Shown piece by piece: positions 1 to 5,126 of a stretch of DNA of 6,023 nt; within the stretch, counting starts at the first letter, position 1; each line of letters begins with the position of its first letter. The stretch spans positions 1 to 6,023 of the forward strand of contig JAGVIO010000011.1 of NCBI GenBank assembly GCA_020056025.1. The letters are read 5' to 3'. The translations under genes were made by a program, and so were the position numbers. The notes under the pieces were generated by a model. The model made no database searches, was not told the origin of the DNA, and saw nothing but the letters and a program-made list of their open reading frames with translations. The stretch is from an archaeon. Its GTDB lineage: Archaea; Nanobdellota; Nanobdellia; Woesearchaeales; WJKL01.

Positions 1-8
1 AAAGCTCA

Positions 9-73
9 CGCTAACTTGAAGGGTTAGTGCGTGGCGCAAAATTTTCCGTTCGCCACGCATTTTATTATTTTAC
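9..73 (+). terminator. Two adjacent stem-loops followed by a T-rich tract; possible plus-strand terminator
   Basis: Bases 9-15 pair with 23-29 (seven pairs including one G-U, 7-base loop TTGAAGG). Bases 28-36 (TGCGTGGCG) pair perfectly with 51-59 (CGCCACGCA) around a 14-base loop. The second stem is followed directly by a T-rich run (about 60-72). For a plus-strand transcript entering from the left this looks like an end-of-transcript hairpin. All three plus frames have a stop before base 28 (for example TAG at 25-27), which fits the tail of a gene lying outside the window. The stems are perfect inverted repeats, so they also form on the minus strand. An ncRNA or a dispersed hairpin repeat is equally possible. 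Confidence 0.35.
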
Positions 74-90
74 TAATAGAAATATTTTAC

Positions 91-136
91 TAAGCCATTC
101 ATCTCTGCGCACTAAAGTGCGGAGATTTCTGGCTTA
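91..136. other. Long imperfect hairpin (17 pairs)
   Basis: TAAGCCA (91-97) pairs with TGGCTTA (130-136), ATCTC (101-105) with GAGAT (122-126), and CGCAC (108-112) with GTGCG (117-121), closing a TAAA loop. The helix is broken only by a symmetric TTC/TTC internal loop and a two-base TG bulge. Read on the minus strand the internal loop is GAA/GAA, a form that can make tandem sheared G-A pairs. It lies 15 bases beyond the stop of the beta-helix fragment at 151, so it could be a 3'-end structure for that transcript. No known RNA family is recognised. Confidence 0.5.
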
Positions 137-150
137 TGTTATTTAAGAAT

Positions 151-543
151 CTAATGCCCTGATGTTACCATAACTTTACCTTCTATATAGATTCCTGAGT
201 CATAAGTATCAGTTACAGTATTACCTTCTATAATCATGTTGTTTGATCCAGAAGCATAAACTCCAGTAGCAAAATTATAGATATTACAATTTTTTATTGT
301 AGCATCATCGTTTTCTTCATTGTAGATTCCGTTATAGTTTCCTGCTCCCAAGACAGAATTTCCATCGCAGTCGAGGGTTATATCGTCTCCTCCAATCACC
401 AATGCATCGCTGTCAGAACATTCCATATCTTCTGTAAGCGTCAAATCATCTGCAACAGTCTGGCCGCAGGAACATTCTCCGTAAATTCCGCCGCATGGGC
501 TGAATTCATCCCCCTGTCCAATCGCCGTCAGAATCAGCCTGGT
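151..543 (-). pseudogene. Parallel beta-helix (NosD-like/PbH1) fragment, 3' portion of the broken gene
   Basis: This frame continues the preceding protein. After the frameshift it reads IGQGDEFSPCGG, then a linker with CSCGQTVADDLTLTEDMEC, then the NosD-family opening (LVIGGDDITLDCDGNSVLG) and coils such as ATIKNCNIYNF and NMIIEGNTV. In the family, the C-C-G-x-T-(V/I)-x-x-x-x-x-L-x-x-D-(L/M)-x-C pattern begins the beta-helix. The only near start is a TTG at 442-444 inside that conserved motif, with no Shine-Dalgarno sequence, so independent translation is unlikely. The chain ends at TAG 151-153 in the middle of a coil. An in-frame TAA follows at 139-141. No anchor is present. Coding origin is clear. 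A working product is doubtful. Confidence 0.55.
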
Positions 544-916
544 CAGGATTTGAAACCCCTACACAGTTATCAGAGTCACCGCATACACCATCTGAATCTG
601 CGTCATTGTCTGGGTCATTCGGGCAGCTATCGCAGGCATCAGCTGCACCGTCGCTGTCTGAATCAGACTGGTCCGGGTTAAAGGCATCTGGACAGTTGTC
701 AACATCACCGCAAATGCCATCACCGTCTGCATCATTGTTAGGGTCATTAGGGCAGGCATCGCATCCGTCTCCTATACCGTCACCGTCAGAATCATCCCCG
801 CAGTCATTAAGAACAACTGCCCCTATCATGCCATAATTCTTTATCAGCAGTATGCTTAAGAGAATTATACTTATTATCGCAACAGAAATTAAAGTGCTGT
901 TTCCCCTTTTTGGCAT
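506..916 (-). CDS. Thrombospondin type-3 repeat protein, 5' portion of the broken gene
   Basis: 136 codons from ATG at 916. Residues 1-8 are basic and polar (MPKRGNST) and about 9-25 form one hydrophobic segment, a signal anchor or signal peptide. From residue 42 the chain is a 43-residue tandem repeat, units at 42-84 and 85-127 with a third just started. Each carries DxDxDG-type calcium-binding motifs and CPNDPxND and DNCxxxxNPDQ signatures typical of TSP3 repeats. Such Asp-rich repeats bind calcium and stiffen extracellular stalks. The last residues before TGA (WTGG) do not fit the repeat and mark the frameshift. The start is supported by GAGGG at 922-926 and a TATA box at 952-959. Whether the 136-residue product is made or useful alone is unknown. 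Confidence 0.6.
   Translation of the reverse strand: MPKRGNSTLISVAIISIILLSILLIKNYGMIGAVVLNDCGDDSDGDGIGDGCDACPNDPNNDADGDGICGDVDNCPDAFNPDQSDSDSDGAADACDSCPNDPDNDADSDGVCGDSDNCVGVSNPDQADSDGDWTGG
536..793 (-). repeat. Two tandem 129-bp units encoding 43-residue TSP3 repeats
   Basis: Units at 665-793 and 536-664 (minus strand) each encode 43 residues and align closely: CDACPNDPNNDADGDGICGD against CDSCPNDPDNDADSDGVCGD. A third unit starts at 535 and breaks off at the frameshift. DNA-level similarity makes this a place where recombination or slippage could change the copy number. Confidence 0.8.
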
Positions 917-951
917 AAATTCCCTCTTAAAGGAAGTAATCAGTTTATTTG

Positions 952-959
952 CTTATAAA
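952..959 (-). promoter_or_regulatory. TATA box for the TSP3/beta-helix gene
   Basis: TTTATAAG on the minus strand, preceded by an A-rich BRE-like stretch (AGAAAAG). Its centre is about 40 bp before the ATG at 916, predicting a start of transcription near 929 and a leader of about 12 bases containing GAGGG (922-926), a plausible Shine-Dalgarno sequence five bases from the ATG. Confidence 0.5.
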
Positions 960-971
960 CTTTTCTAGAAA

Positions 972-1002
972 TTATTTCTCCAGCTACCAGCAACAGAAAT
1001 AA
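972..1002 (-). terminator. Hairpin just after rfcL, with an overlapping palindrome
   Basis: TTATTTCT (972-979) pairs perfectly with AGAAATAA (995-1002) around a 15-base loop, starting three bases after the rfcL stop codon. The same TTATTTCT arm also belongs to a 13-bp palindrome at 967-979 (AGAAAT-T-ATTTCT), so the arms can pair in two exclusive ways. The position suggests an mRNA 3'-end structure. The stems are AT-rich and weak, and no strong T-run follows. Confidence 0.3.
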
Positions 1003-1005
1003 CAT

Positions 1006-2217
1006 TCACTTTTTCAAATATGCAACCTCTTCAGCATCAAGCTCAAACTCATTTGCTATCTTAGAAGCCATCTCAGAATTGTTCTTGAATATTATCTTGA
1101 AGAAGTCAATATCTCTTCTCACATCCTTTGCAGAAAGATGTGTCTTTTCAGCAATCTTCTCAGCAATTGCCTTTTTCTTCATATTTTTTTGTTTTGCCCA
1201 CCACATTTTTAAGATTCTTCCAGTTGGCTTATATTCAACAAAATTCCTGTTCTTCACGTCTTTTGCAGATGCAATGCCTGCTGTCATCAGGTCATTGACA
1301 TAAGTCAGGTAAAGCCAGTGCTGCCATCTTGTAATCCTTCCGTAAAACACGTCTGCTCTTGAAAGATTTTCATAGGCCCTTGCCAGCTCCAATTGCTCAG
1401 TATATTCAAGAGGAAGATTCTCATCAACCCACAGGAAGCATTTGTCAAGGTCTTCATCAACAAATTCAAAAGCCTCTTTTGCAACATTGACATCAGTTGA
1501 CTTGAATATCTTTGTAAGCGCATTGTGGATAGTGTCTGTCTTGTCTCTCATTGACAGGTCATTGAGTGACTTTTCGTCAACAGGCCCTGTCACAGAAACA
1601 ATATGAAGGTCATTGATAGCTCCTCTTGCATCACCTGCATTTCGCCGCGCAAGTGTTTTCAAAGCATCCTCTTCATACTTTATCTTTTCAGCATCGCATA
1701 TATTCTTCAGGATAAAAAATAAATCATTTGAAGACAACTCCCTGAACATAATCATCTCAGACGCATTCCTGACAGATGAAAATTTATTGTCATAAGGGTT
1801 GTTTGCAGTGATCACAACAGGCCAGTATGAATTCTTGATTACATCAACCAAAGCAGGCACTCCGCCATAATCTTCTCTTCCTGCAATCCCATCAAGCTCA
1901 TCTATAAGTATCAGTTTCCCTCTGAAAAAAAGGCTCATCTGCTTTGATGCAACGCCAACAATTGAGTGTATCTGCCCTTTGTTCCTGCAGTCAGAGGCAT
2001 TTATCTCAATCACATCCAGCCCAAGCTCTTCAGCAACAGCATAAGCAGCAGAAGTCTTTCCGCATCCAGAAGGCCCGTAAAGAAGCATTGCCTTTTTCCT
2101 CTGCTTCTTGTAATTTGTAAGGAAATTCCTGAGAGCATTCACTCCGGATTCCTGTCCGATTATATCTTTGGTATTTTTAGGAGCATATTTGTTTATGAAA
2201 GTTTTTGGCTTGTCCAT
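1006..2217 (-). CDS. rfcL: Replication factor C large subunit (archaeal clamp loader)
   Basis: 403 residues. RfcL joins the RFC small subunits to open the PCNA ring and load it on primed DNA during replication. The AAA+ core is complete: Walker A GPSGCGKT at 48-55, the RFC-typical EINASDCRN at 71-79, Walker B LILIDELD at 102-109, sensor 1 TANN at 137-140 and sensor 2 GDARGA at 195-200. A lid helix bundle and the helical collar domain follow to the end. RfcL rather than RfcS is indicated by INKYAPKNTKDIIGQ at the N-terminus, the length, and the lack of the small-subunit SRC arginine finger (here SVRN, 148-151). Many archaeal RfcL proteins end in a PCNA-binding PIP box; this one ends AEEVAYLKK without one. 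The ATG at 2217 has no Shine-Dalgarno sequence but sits 27 bp from a TATA box, so the mRNA is probably leaderless. Confidence 0.95.
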   Translation of the reverse strand: MDKPKTFINKYAPKNTKDIIGQESGVNALRNFLTNYKKQRKKAMLLYGPSGCGKTSAAYAVAEELGLDVIEINASDCRNKGQIHSIVGVASKQMSLFFRGKLILIDELDGIAGREDYGGVPALVDVIKNSYWPVVITANNPYDNKFSSVRNASEMIMFRELSSNDLFFILKNICDAEKIKYEEDALKTLARRNAGDARGAINDLHIVSVTGPVDEKSLNDLSMRDKTDTIHNALTKIFKSTDVNVAKEAFEFVDEDLDKCFLWVDENLPLEYTEQLELARAYENLSRADVFYGRITRWQHWLYLTYVNDLMTAGIASAKDVKNRNFVEYKPTGRILKMWWAKQKNMKKKAIAEKIAEKTHLSAKDVRRDIDFFKIIFKNNSEMASKIANEFELDAEEVAYLKK

Positions 2218-2239
2218 CGATAAATAAAGAACAAATGAA

Positions 2240-2249
2240 TATTATAAAG
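2240..2249 (-). promoter_or_regulatory. TATA box for rfcL (leaderless promoter)
   Basis: CTTTATAATA on the minus strand, followed by 22 bases and then the ATG at 2217. Archaeal transcription usually starts about 26-27 bp from the TATA centre, which puts it at or beside the start codon. The bases just before the ATG (TTTATTTATCG) have no Shine-Dalgarno sequence. Confidence 0.55.
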
Positions 2250-2261
2250 TTATTGGTAACA

Positions 2262-2289
2262 GTAATAAAAACAAATTAATAAAGAAGAT
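2262..2289 (-). terminator. T-rich tract after the large surface-protein gene
   Basis: Directly after the TAA at 2290-2292 the minus strand is strongly T-rich, including T5 at 2267-2271. Oligo-T tracts without a hairpin commonly end transcription in archaea. It lies just upstream of the rfcL TATA box, so rfcL is probably transcribed separately. Confidence 0.4.
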
Positions 2290-3753
2290 TTAGTGCTTTC
2301 TTGTAATGATAAACAGTATTCCCGTCCCTGCGATTACTAATGTCAAAATCATTCCAATTGTGCTGAATTCAGGAATTGCTCCTCCAGGGCCGCCACCATC
2401 GCATACAGGCCCTAAAATTGAAATATTATCAATTGCAGAAAGCAGGTTATAATCTACATGGTCGCATGTCGCACTATAGGCATGCAACCCTGAAAACATA
2501 AATGTTTTTGAGCAGTTCTCATAATTTATCCCGTTCCATGCCATCTTATAGATAACAGCTGGCTCATCAGCAAATGTTAAGTTGCAGCTTGCCCCTGATA
2601 TCATGCCTATTGAATTTGTATAATTTGCATACATGCAGACCTGTGTATAGCAATCCTGCGTGGTTCCTTCTGCAGAATCATAGATTGTCCGGTTGGAATT
2701 TGTGCCTATTGCATAGCCTGTAAATGAACTAACATCAAATGTCAAAATATTTCCATTGCATTGCTTGTTCGCGCATATCCCTGCTGCTTCACAATCCTTT
2801 TCAGCTTTTATAATGTCATTTGCAGAAATGTAATGCCCTTCTTTATACCATATCTTGCTTACAGGGCATGCAACATTGTTCATTGTGATTTTTGCTGAAG
2901 GAACTTTTCTTGAAATGTTAAGCTCAGAGTATGATGCAGAATTTACACTAACATACCCTTGGCCTATTGAATTTGCAGTATCCATGTTAATTGCCCTTGA
3001 GCTTAAGTCAAGCCTTGAAGCTGTCCAATTTATTTTTCCAAGAGGGCAAATGTAACCTAGATTTTCAACAGTGTAGTTGCTAAGCGCATTATTTGTAATA
3101 TTGCAGATTGAAGATGTCACAGATGCTGCTGTTCCATTCAGATACCACTCATCTCCATGTGTTCTCCATGAAAGCAATGTTCCATCTGAATTATAAACAA
3201 AGACCTTTAAGTTAAGCTTGTTGTCATCCTGATTCTGAATATCATAAGAAGAAAATTCTCCTGTCCAGTTTCCTGCAGAATTATGTACCATACTTAAATT
3301 GTCAATTGTTTTTATTACATTTCCCCAGACATCAGTAAGATTGACAACAACTCTTGCAACATCCTCATCGCTCAAGATGCTGTTTTTCTTGAAAGTTACG
3401 CTAAAGCCTATGTAATCTCCCTTAAAATATCCTAATCCTGAATTATAAGTCTCATCTTCAAAGTATACTCTTGCATCATAAGATGCAGTTGCATCTGCTC
3501 CAGAGCAATCTTCATCAATGCCATTGTTTGGAATGTCATACTGGTTTGGATTTATATTTGCATTATTGTCATTGCAGTCATAAGATGCAGTATAGTTACA
3601 TAAACTTAAATTTGAGCCAGCTGCTCCCCAGCCGTCACTATCAGCATCTCTGCACTCATTAACCCAGCTTAAAGACCATCTTAGGCTTGGATAACTTTGG
3701 CCTTGATTGATATACCAAATATTCGTAAAATCCCATCCTGAATAAGTTGATTG
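2290..3753 (-). CDS. Downstream portion of the surface protein: MopE-like motif and PEF-CTERM anchor
   Basis: 487 codons in the same frame as the gene upstream, directly after the TAG. It opens with QSTYSGWDFTNIWYINQG and SYPSLRW, the usual close of GLUG domains. DCNDNNANINPNQYD and NNGIDEDCSG then match the MopE-type repeat, an Asp/Cys motif linked to metal binding. A long Thr/Asn-rich beta region follows, then a Cys-containing segment ending FDVSSFTGYAIG, and the PEF-CTERM-like tail. There is no signal peptide and no plausible start: the first in-frame candidates are TTG at 3373-3375 (codon 554) and an ATG at codon 582, both deep inside the protein and without a Shine-Dalgarno sequence. It therefore depends on readthrough, or is dead if the TAG is a true stop. 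Confidence 0.65.
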   Translation of the reverse strand, partial: QSTYSGWDFTNIWYINQGQSYPSLRWSLSWVNECRDADSDGWGAAGSNLSLCNYTASYDCNDNNANINPNQYDIPNNGIDEDCSGADATASYDARVYFEDETYNSGLGYFKGDYIGFSVTFKKNSILSDEDVARVVVNLTDVWGNVIKTIDNLSMVHNSAGNWTGEFSSYDIQNQDDNKLNLKVFVYNSDGTLLSWRTHGDEWYLNGTAASVTSSICNITNNALSNYTVENLGYICPLGKINWTASRLDLSSRAINMDTANSIGQGYVSVNSASYSELNISRKVPSAKITMNNVACPVSKIWYKEGHYISANDIIKAEKDCEAAGICANKQCNGNILTFDVSSFTGYAIGTNSNRTIYDSAEGTTQDCYTQVCMYANYTNSIGMISGASCNLTFADEPAVIYKMAWNGINYENCSKTFMFSGLHAYSATCDHVDYNLLSAIDNISILGPVCDGGGPGGAIPEFSTIGMILTLVIAGTGILFIITRKH

Positions 3754-5034
3754 CTACTTCATCTCAGTGGTTGTTCTGTTAATTTCATTTCCGCAGCCTA
3801 TAGAATAAGCAGAACCACCAAAAGTGTCATTTGCACATGAAACAGTTGTATTTGAAACATCTATATCCCAATAAGAATTAAAAACAGAAATATTGGTGTA
3901 GCTTCCTGCTATTCCTCCTCTTCTTGAAGGATTGTTTCCTCCCATAATTGTAGTTGAATAAGAATTATTTATCATATGAGTAGCGGAATTGTTTGATTTA
4001 ACAAAACCGCTGATGCCTCCAGCATATGTAGTGGTTGCTGAAGCTATGATTTTTCCCGATGAGTAAGAATTGACAATCCTAACGAGAGAATTACTGAAAT
4101 CCTGCTGTCCGCATATTCCGCCTAAATCTGTTCCGCCTGTCATCTTGCCATTCCAAAAGGAATTATTGATATAAAGTCCGTTCAAACCCCTACCAACTAA
4201 TCCTCCAGAAGCATAGCCATTGGAAGTAGATGTTGAATTGCTCCAACAGTTATGGATCAAGCTATTGCCTACTGCCACAAATCCAGACACATAATTCCCT
4301 CCTGAAATATTGTTGTTTTTTGAGTAAGAATTAAAAATTTTGCCAGTTGATGTTCCTGCAAAACCCCCATTGGTATAAGTGCCAGGAGCAGAAATATTAG
4401 TATCTTCAACAAATGAATAGTATATATTTCCACTTGACGAGCCGACAAGACCCCCATTTGCTCCACTTCCCGAACGGATAATCAAATTCTTGACTGATGA
4501 ATTTGTTATAAAGCAGTTTACACCTAAGGAAGAAACAAGACCGCCTATATTTGAATAAGTCCCTGAATAGTACGTGCTGTTGATAAATGAGTTCTTGATA
4601 TGAACATGTGTGATATTTCCATAAATATAGCCTCCTGCTGTCCCCATGACAGACTTGCCTAATATTGTGAAATTCGTAAGGTTAGTATTCATAATTGTGA
4701 AATTTGCAGTTGTATATCCAAACAAGCCTAAATAAGAAGCATTTCTATTCATATAAAGATTCTTTACGACAAATCCATTGCCATTAAATGTTCCTGCAAA
4801 TCTGTATCCTGCTGTTGAATTGCCGACAGGCAAGAAGCCAAGGCCGCCATTCCAATTCCTTGAATCAATGCAATCAACATCATTCATCAAAACATATTTT
4901 CCAGTAAGATCATTATTCATATTCTGCAATTCTACACAGTTAGTTATCTGCGTAAGCGCATTTGCAAAACTTATAAGAAATACAAATAACAATCCAAATA
5001 TCAGAATTTGCAAAAATCTCTTTTTTGTGTACAT
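2290..5034 (-). CDS. Large exported, anchored GLUG/MopE-motif surface protein, interrupted by one in-frame TAG
   Basis: One frame of 914 codons runs from ATG 5034 to TAA 2290-2292, open throughout except for TAG at codon 427 (3754-3756). Domain order: signal peptide 1-26 (cut likely after ANA), GLUG-type repeats about 55-415, the conserved end of that domain spanning the TAG (TTEMK-x-QSTYSGWDF, 421-436), a MopE-like metal-binding motif about 486-514, a beta-rich region, a Cys-containing domain about 700-780, and a PEF-CTERM-like tail (PEF 888-890, membrane segment about 893-910, basic RKH end). The layout is that of a long cell-surface adhesin anchored by an archaeosortase. If the TAG is real and not read through, only the first 426 residues are made, without an anchor. 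Function in adhesion is inferred from architecture. Confidence 0.75.
2293..2376 (-). other. PEF-CTERM-like archaeosortase sorting signal
   Basis: Residues 887-914 of the full frame: Gly/Pro-rich lead-in (GGGPGGA), then IPEF, a hydrophobic membrane segment and a basic RKH end. This tripartite layout (PEF motif, membrane helix, basic tail) is that of PEF-CTERM proteins, which an archaeosortase is thought to cut and attach to membrane lipid. No archaeosortase gene is in the window. Confidence 0.65.
3754..3756 (-). other. In-frame TAG (amber) codon inside a conserved motif
   Basis: The minus-strand context is ATG AAG TAG CAA TCA ACT. The flanking residues TTEMK and QSTYSGWDF belong to one continuous motif in GLUG proteins, where the position is usually filled by Gln, Lys or Thr. 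The TAG thus replaces one residue with no gain or loss of frame, and is one C-to-T change away from CAG (Gln). Confidence 0.85.
3754..5034 (-). CDS. GLUG-repeat exported protein, portion upstream of the TAG
   Basis: 426 residues. The signal peptide is clear: basic MYTKKR, a hydrophobic core at about 7-23, and an ANA cleavage site at 24-26. The mature part is built of repeats with the GLUG signature (GGLVSS 164-169, GGLVGSS 194-200, GGFAGTS 223-229, GGLVGRG 277-283, GGICGQ 305-310, GGISGF 339-344, GGIAGSY 373-379), alternating with short strands such as INNSFWNGKMTGG. This predicts a beta-helix or beta-solenoid seen in adhesins and other large surface proteins. About 18 N-x-S/T sequons suggest heavy N-glycosylation outside the cell. 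A TATA box at 5064-5073 and a purine-rich AAAAGGGAAG before the ATG support the start. It stops at TAG inside a conserved motif, so it is probably the front of a longer protein. Confidence 0.75.
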   Translation of the reverse strand: MYTKKRFLQILIFGLLFVFLISFANALTQITNCVELQNMNNDLTGKYVLMNDVDCIDSRNWNGGLGFLPVGNSTAGYRFAGTFNGNGFVVKNLYMNRNASYLGLFGYTTANFTIMNTNLTNFTILGKSVMGTAGGYIYGNITHVHIKNSFINSTYYSGTYSNIGGLVSSLGVNCFITNSSVKNLIIRSGSGANGGLVGSSSGNIYYSFVEDTNISAPGTYTNGGFAGTSTGKIFNSYSKNNNISGGNYVSGFVAVGNSLIHNCWSNSTSTSNGYASGGLVGRGLNGLYINNSFWNGKMTGGTDLGGICGQQDFSNSLVRIVNSYSSGKIIASATTTYAGGISGFVKSNNSATHMINNSYSTTIMGGNNPSRRGGIAGSYTNISVFNSYWDIDVSNTTVSCANDTFGGSAYSIGCGNEINRTTTEMK

Positions 5035-5063
5035 CTTCCCTTTTGATTATGAAATAGGCAGGT

Positions 5064-5073
5064 ATTTTATAAA
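5064..5073 (-). promoter_or_regulatory. TATA box for the large surface-protein gene
   Basis: TTTATAAAAT on the minus strand, centred about 35 bp before the ATG at 5034, which predicts a leader of about 8-9 bases ending in GGGAAG. A 7-bp inverted repeat flanks it (TTTTGAT at 5041-5047, ATCAAAA at 5081-5087). Confidence 0.5.
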
Positions 5074-5126
5074 CATTTCTATCAAAATCTAGGCATTAAA
5101 CACCAACAGCCGATTTCACCGCAACA

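Larger units (their letters stand above)
151..916 (-). pseudogene. Broken exported protein: TSP3 repeats plus beta-helix, frameshifted and C-terminally truncated
   Basis: Two minus-strand frames join into one sensible protein of roughly 255 residues: N-terminal membrane segment, two and a bit thrombospondin type-3 repeats, a Cys-rich linker (CGGIYGECSCG) and a short NosD-like right-handed beta-helix. The first frame stops at TGA 506-508. The second is open from about 543 down to TAG 151-153 and has no ATG near its beginning. The switch must fall between about 524 and 508. The beta-helix has only about three coils where family members usually have many, and no C-terminal anchor is seen, so the 3' part appears lost. 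A real pseudogene is the simplest reading. An indel error in the assembly would restore the middle but not the missing C-terminus. Confidence 0.6.

Noticed and set aside
9..29. A 7-base loop TTGAAGG on a 5-bp CTAAC/GTTAG stem, like a tRNA-Phe (GAA) anticodon arm at the left edge
   Set aside because: No T-arm with a TTCRANY loop and no acceptor stem follow; the next bases form a different perfect hairpin (28-59). The resemblance is limited to one arm.
1..60. Open minus-strand frame of 20 codons starting at ATG 58-60 and running off the left edge
   Set aside because: It consists almost entirely of the arms and loops of the inverted repeats at 9-59, has no Shine-Dalgarno sequence and matches no recognised protein.
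536..793. A CRISPR array or other spaced DNA repeat
   Set aside because: The two 129-bp units are contiguous coding repeats for a known calcium-binding motif, with no short conserved repeats separated by unique spacers.
559..836. Other open frames on both strands across the TSP3 repeats (minus 559-759, plus 606-836)
   Set aside because: They come from the periodic Asp/Gly codons of the repeat read in the wrong frame or strand and have low-complexity Met/Thr- or Ser/Pro-rich products.
940..1005. A 21-codon hydrophobic ORF on the minus strand starting immediately after the rfcL stop codon
   Set aside because: It overlaps the next gene's TATA box and the post-rfcL hairpin, has no ribosome-binding site of its own, and is short enough to be chance.
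3373..3375. TTG as the start of an independent C-terminal protein
   Set aside because: The frame and its recognisable protein motifs continue upstream to the TAG. There is no Shine-Dalgarno sequence, TATA box or signal peptide at this position, so the TTG is an internal Leu codon.
3471..3662. A 63-codon His/Leu/Cys-rich plus-strand ORF near the TAG
   Set aside because: It is the antisense shadow of the Asn/Asp-rich MopE-like segment and has no start signal.
4778..5092. A 104-codon plus-strand ORF over the surface-gene start and promoter
   Set aside because: It is antisense to the signal peptide and first repeats of the surface protein and ends just before the valS promoter without recognisable features.
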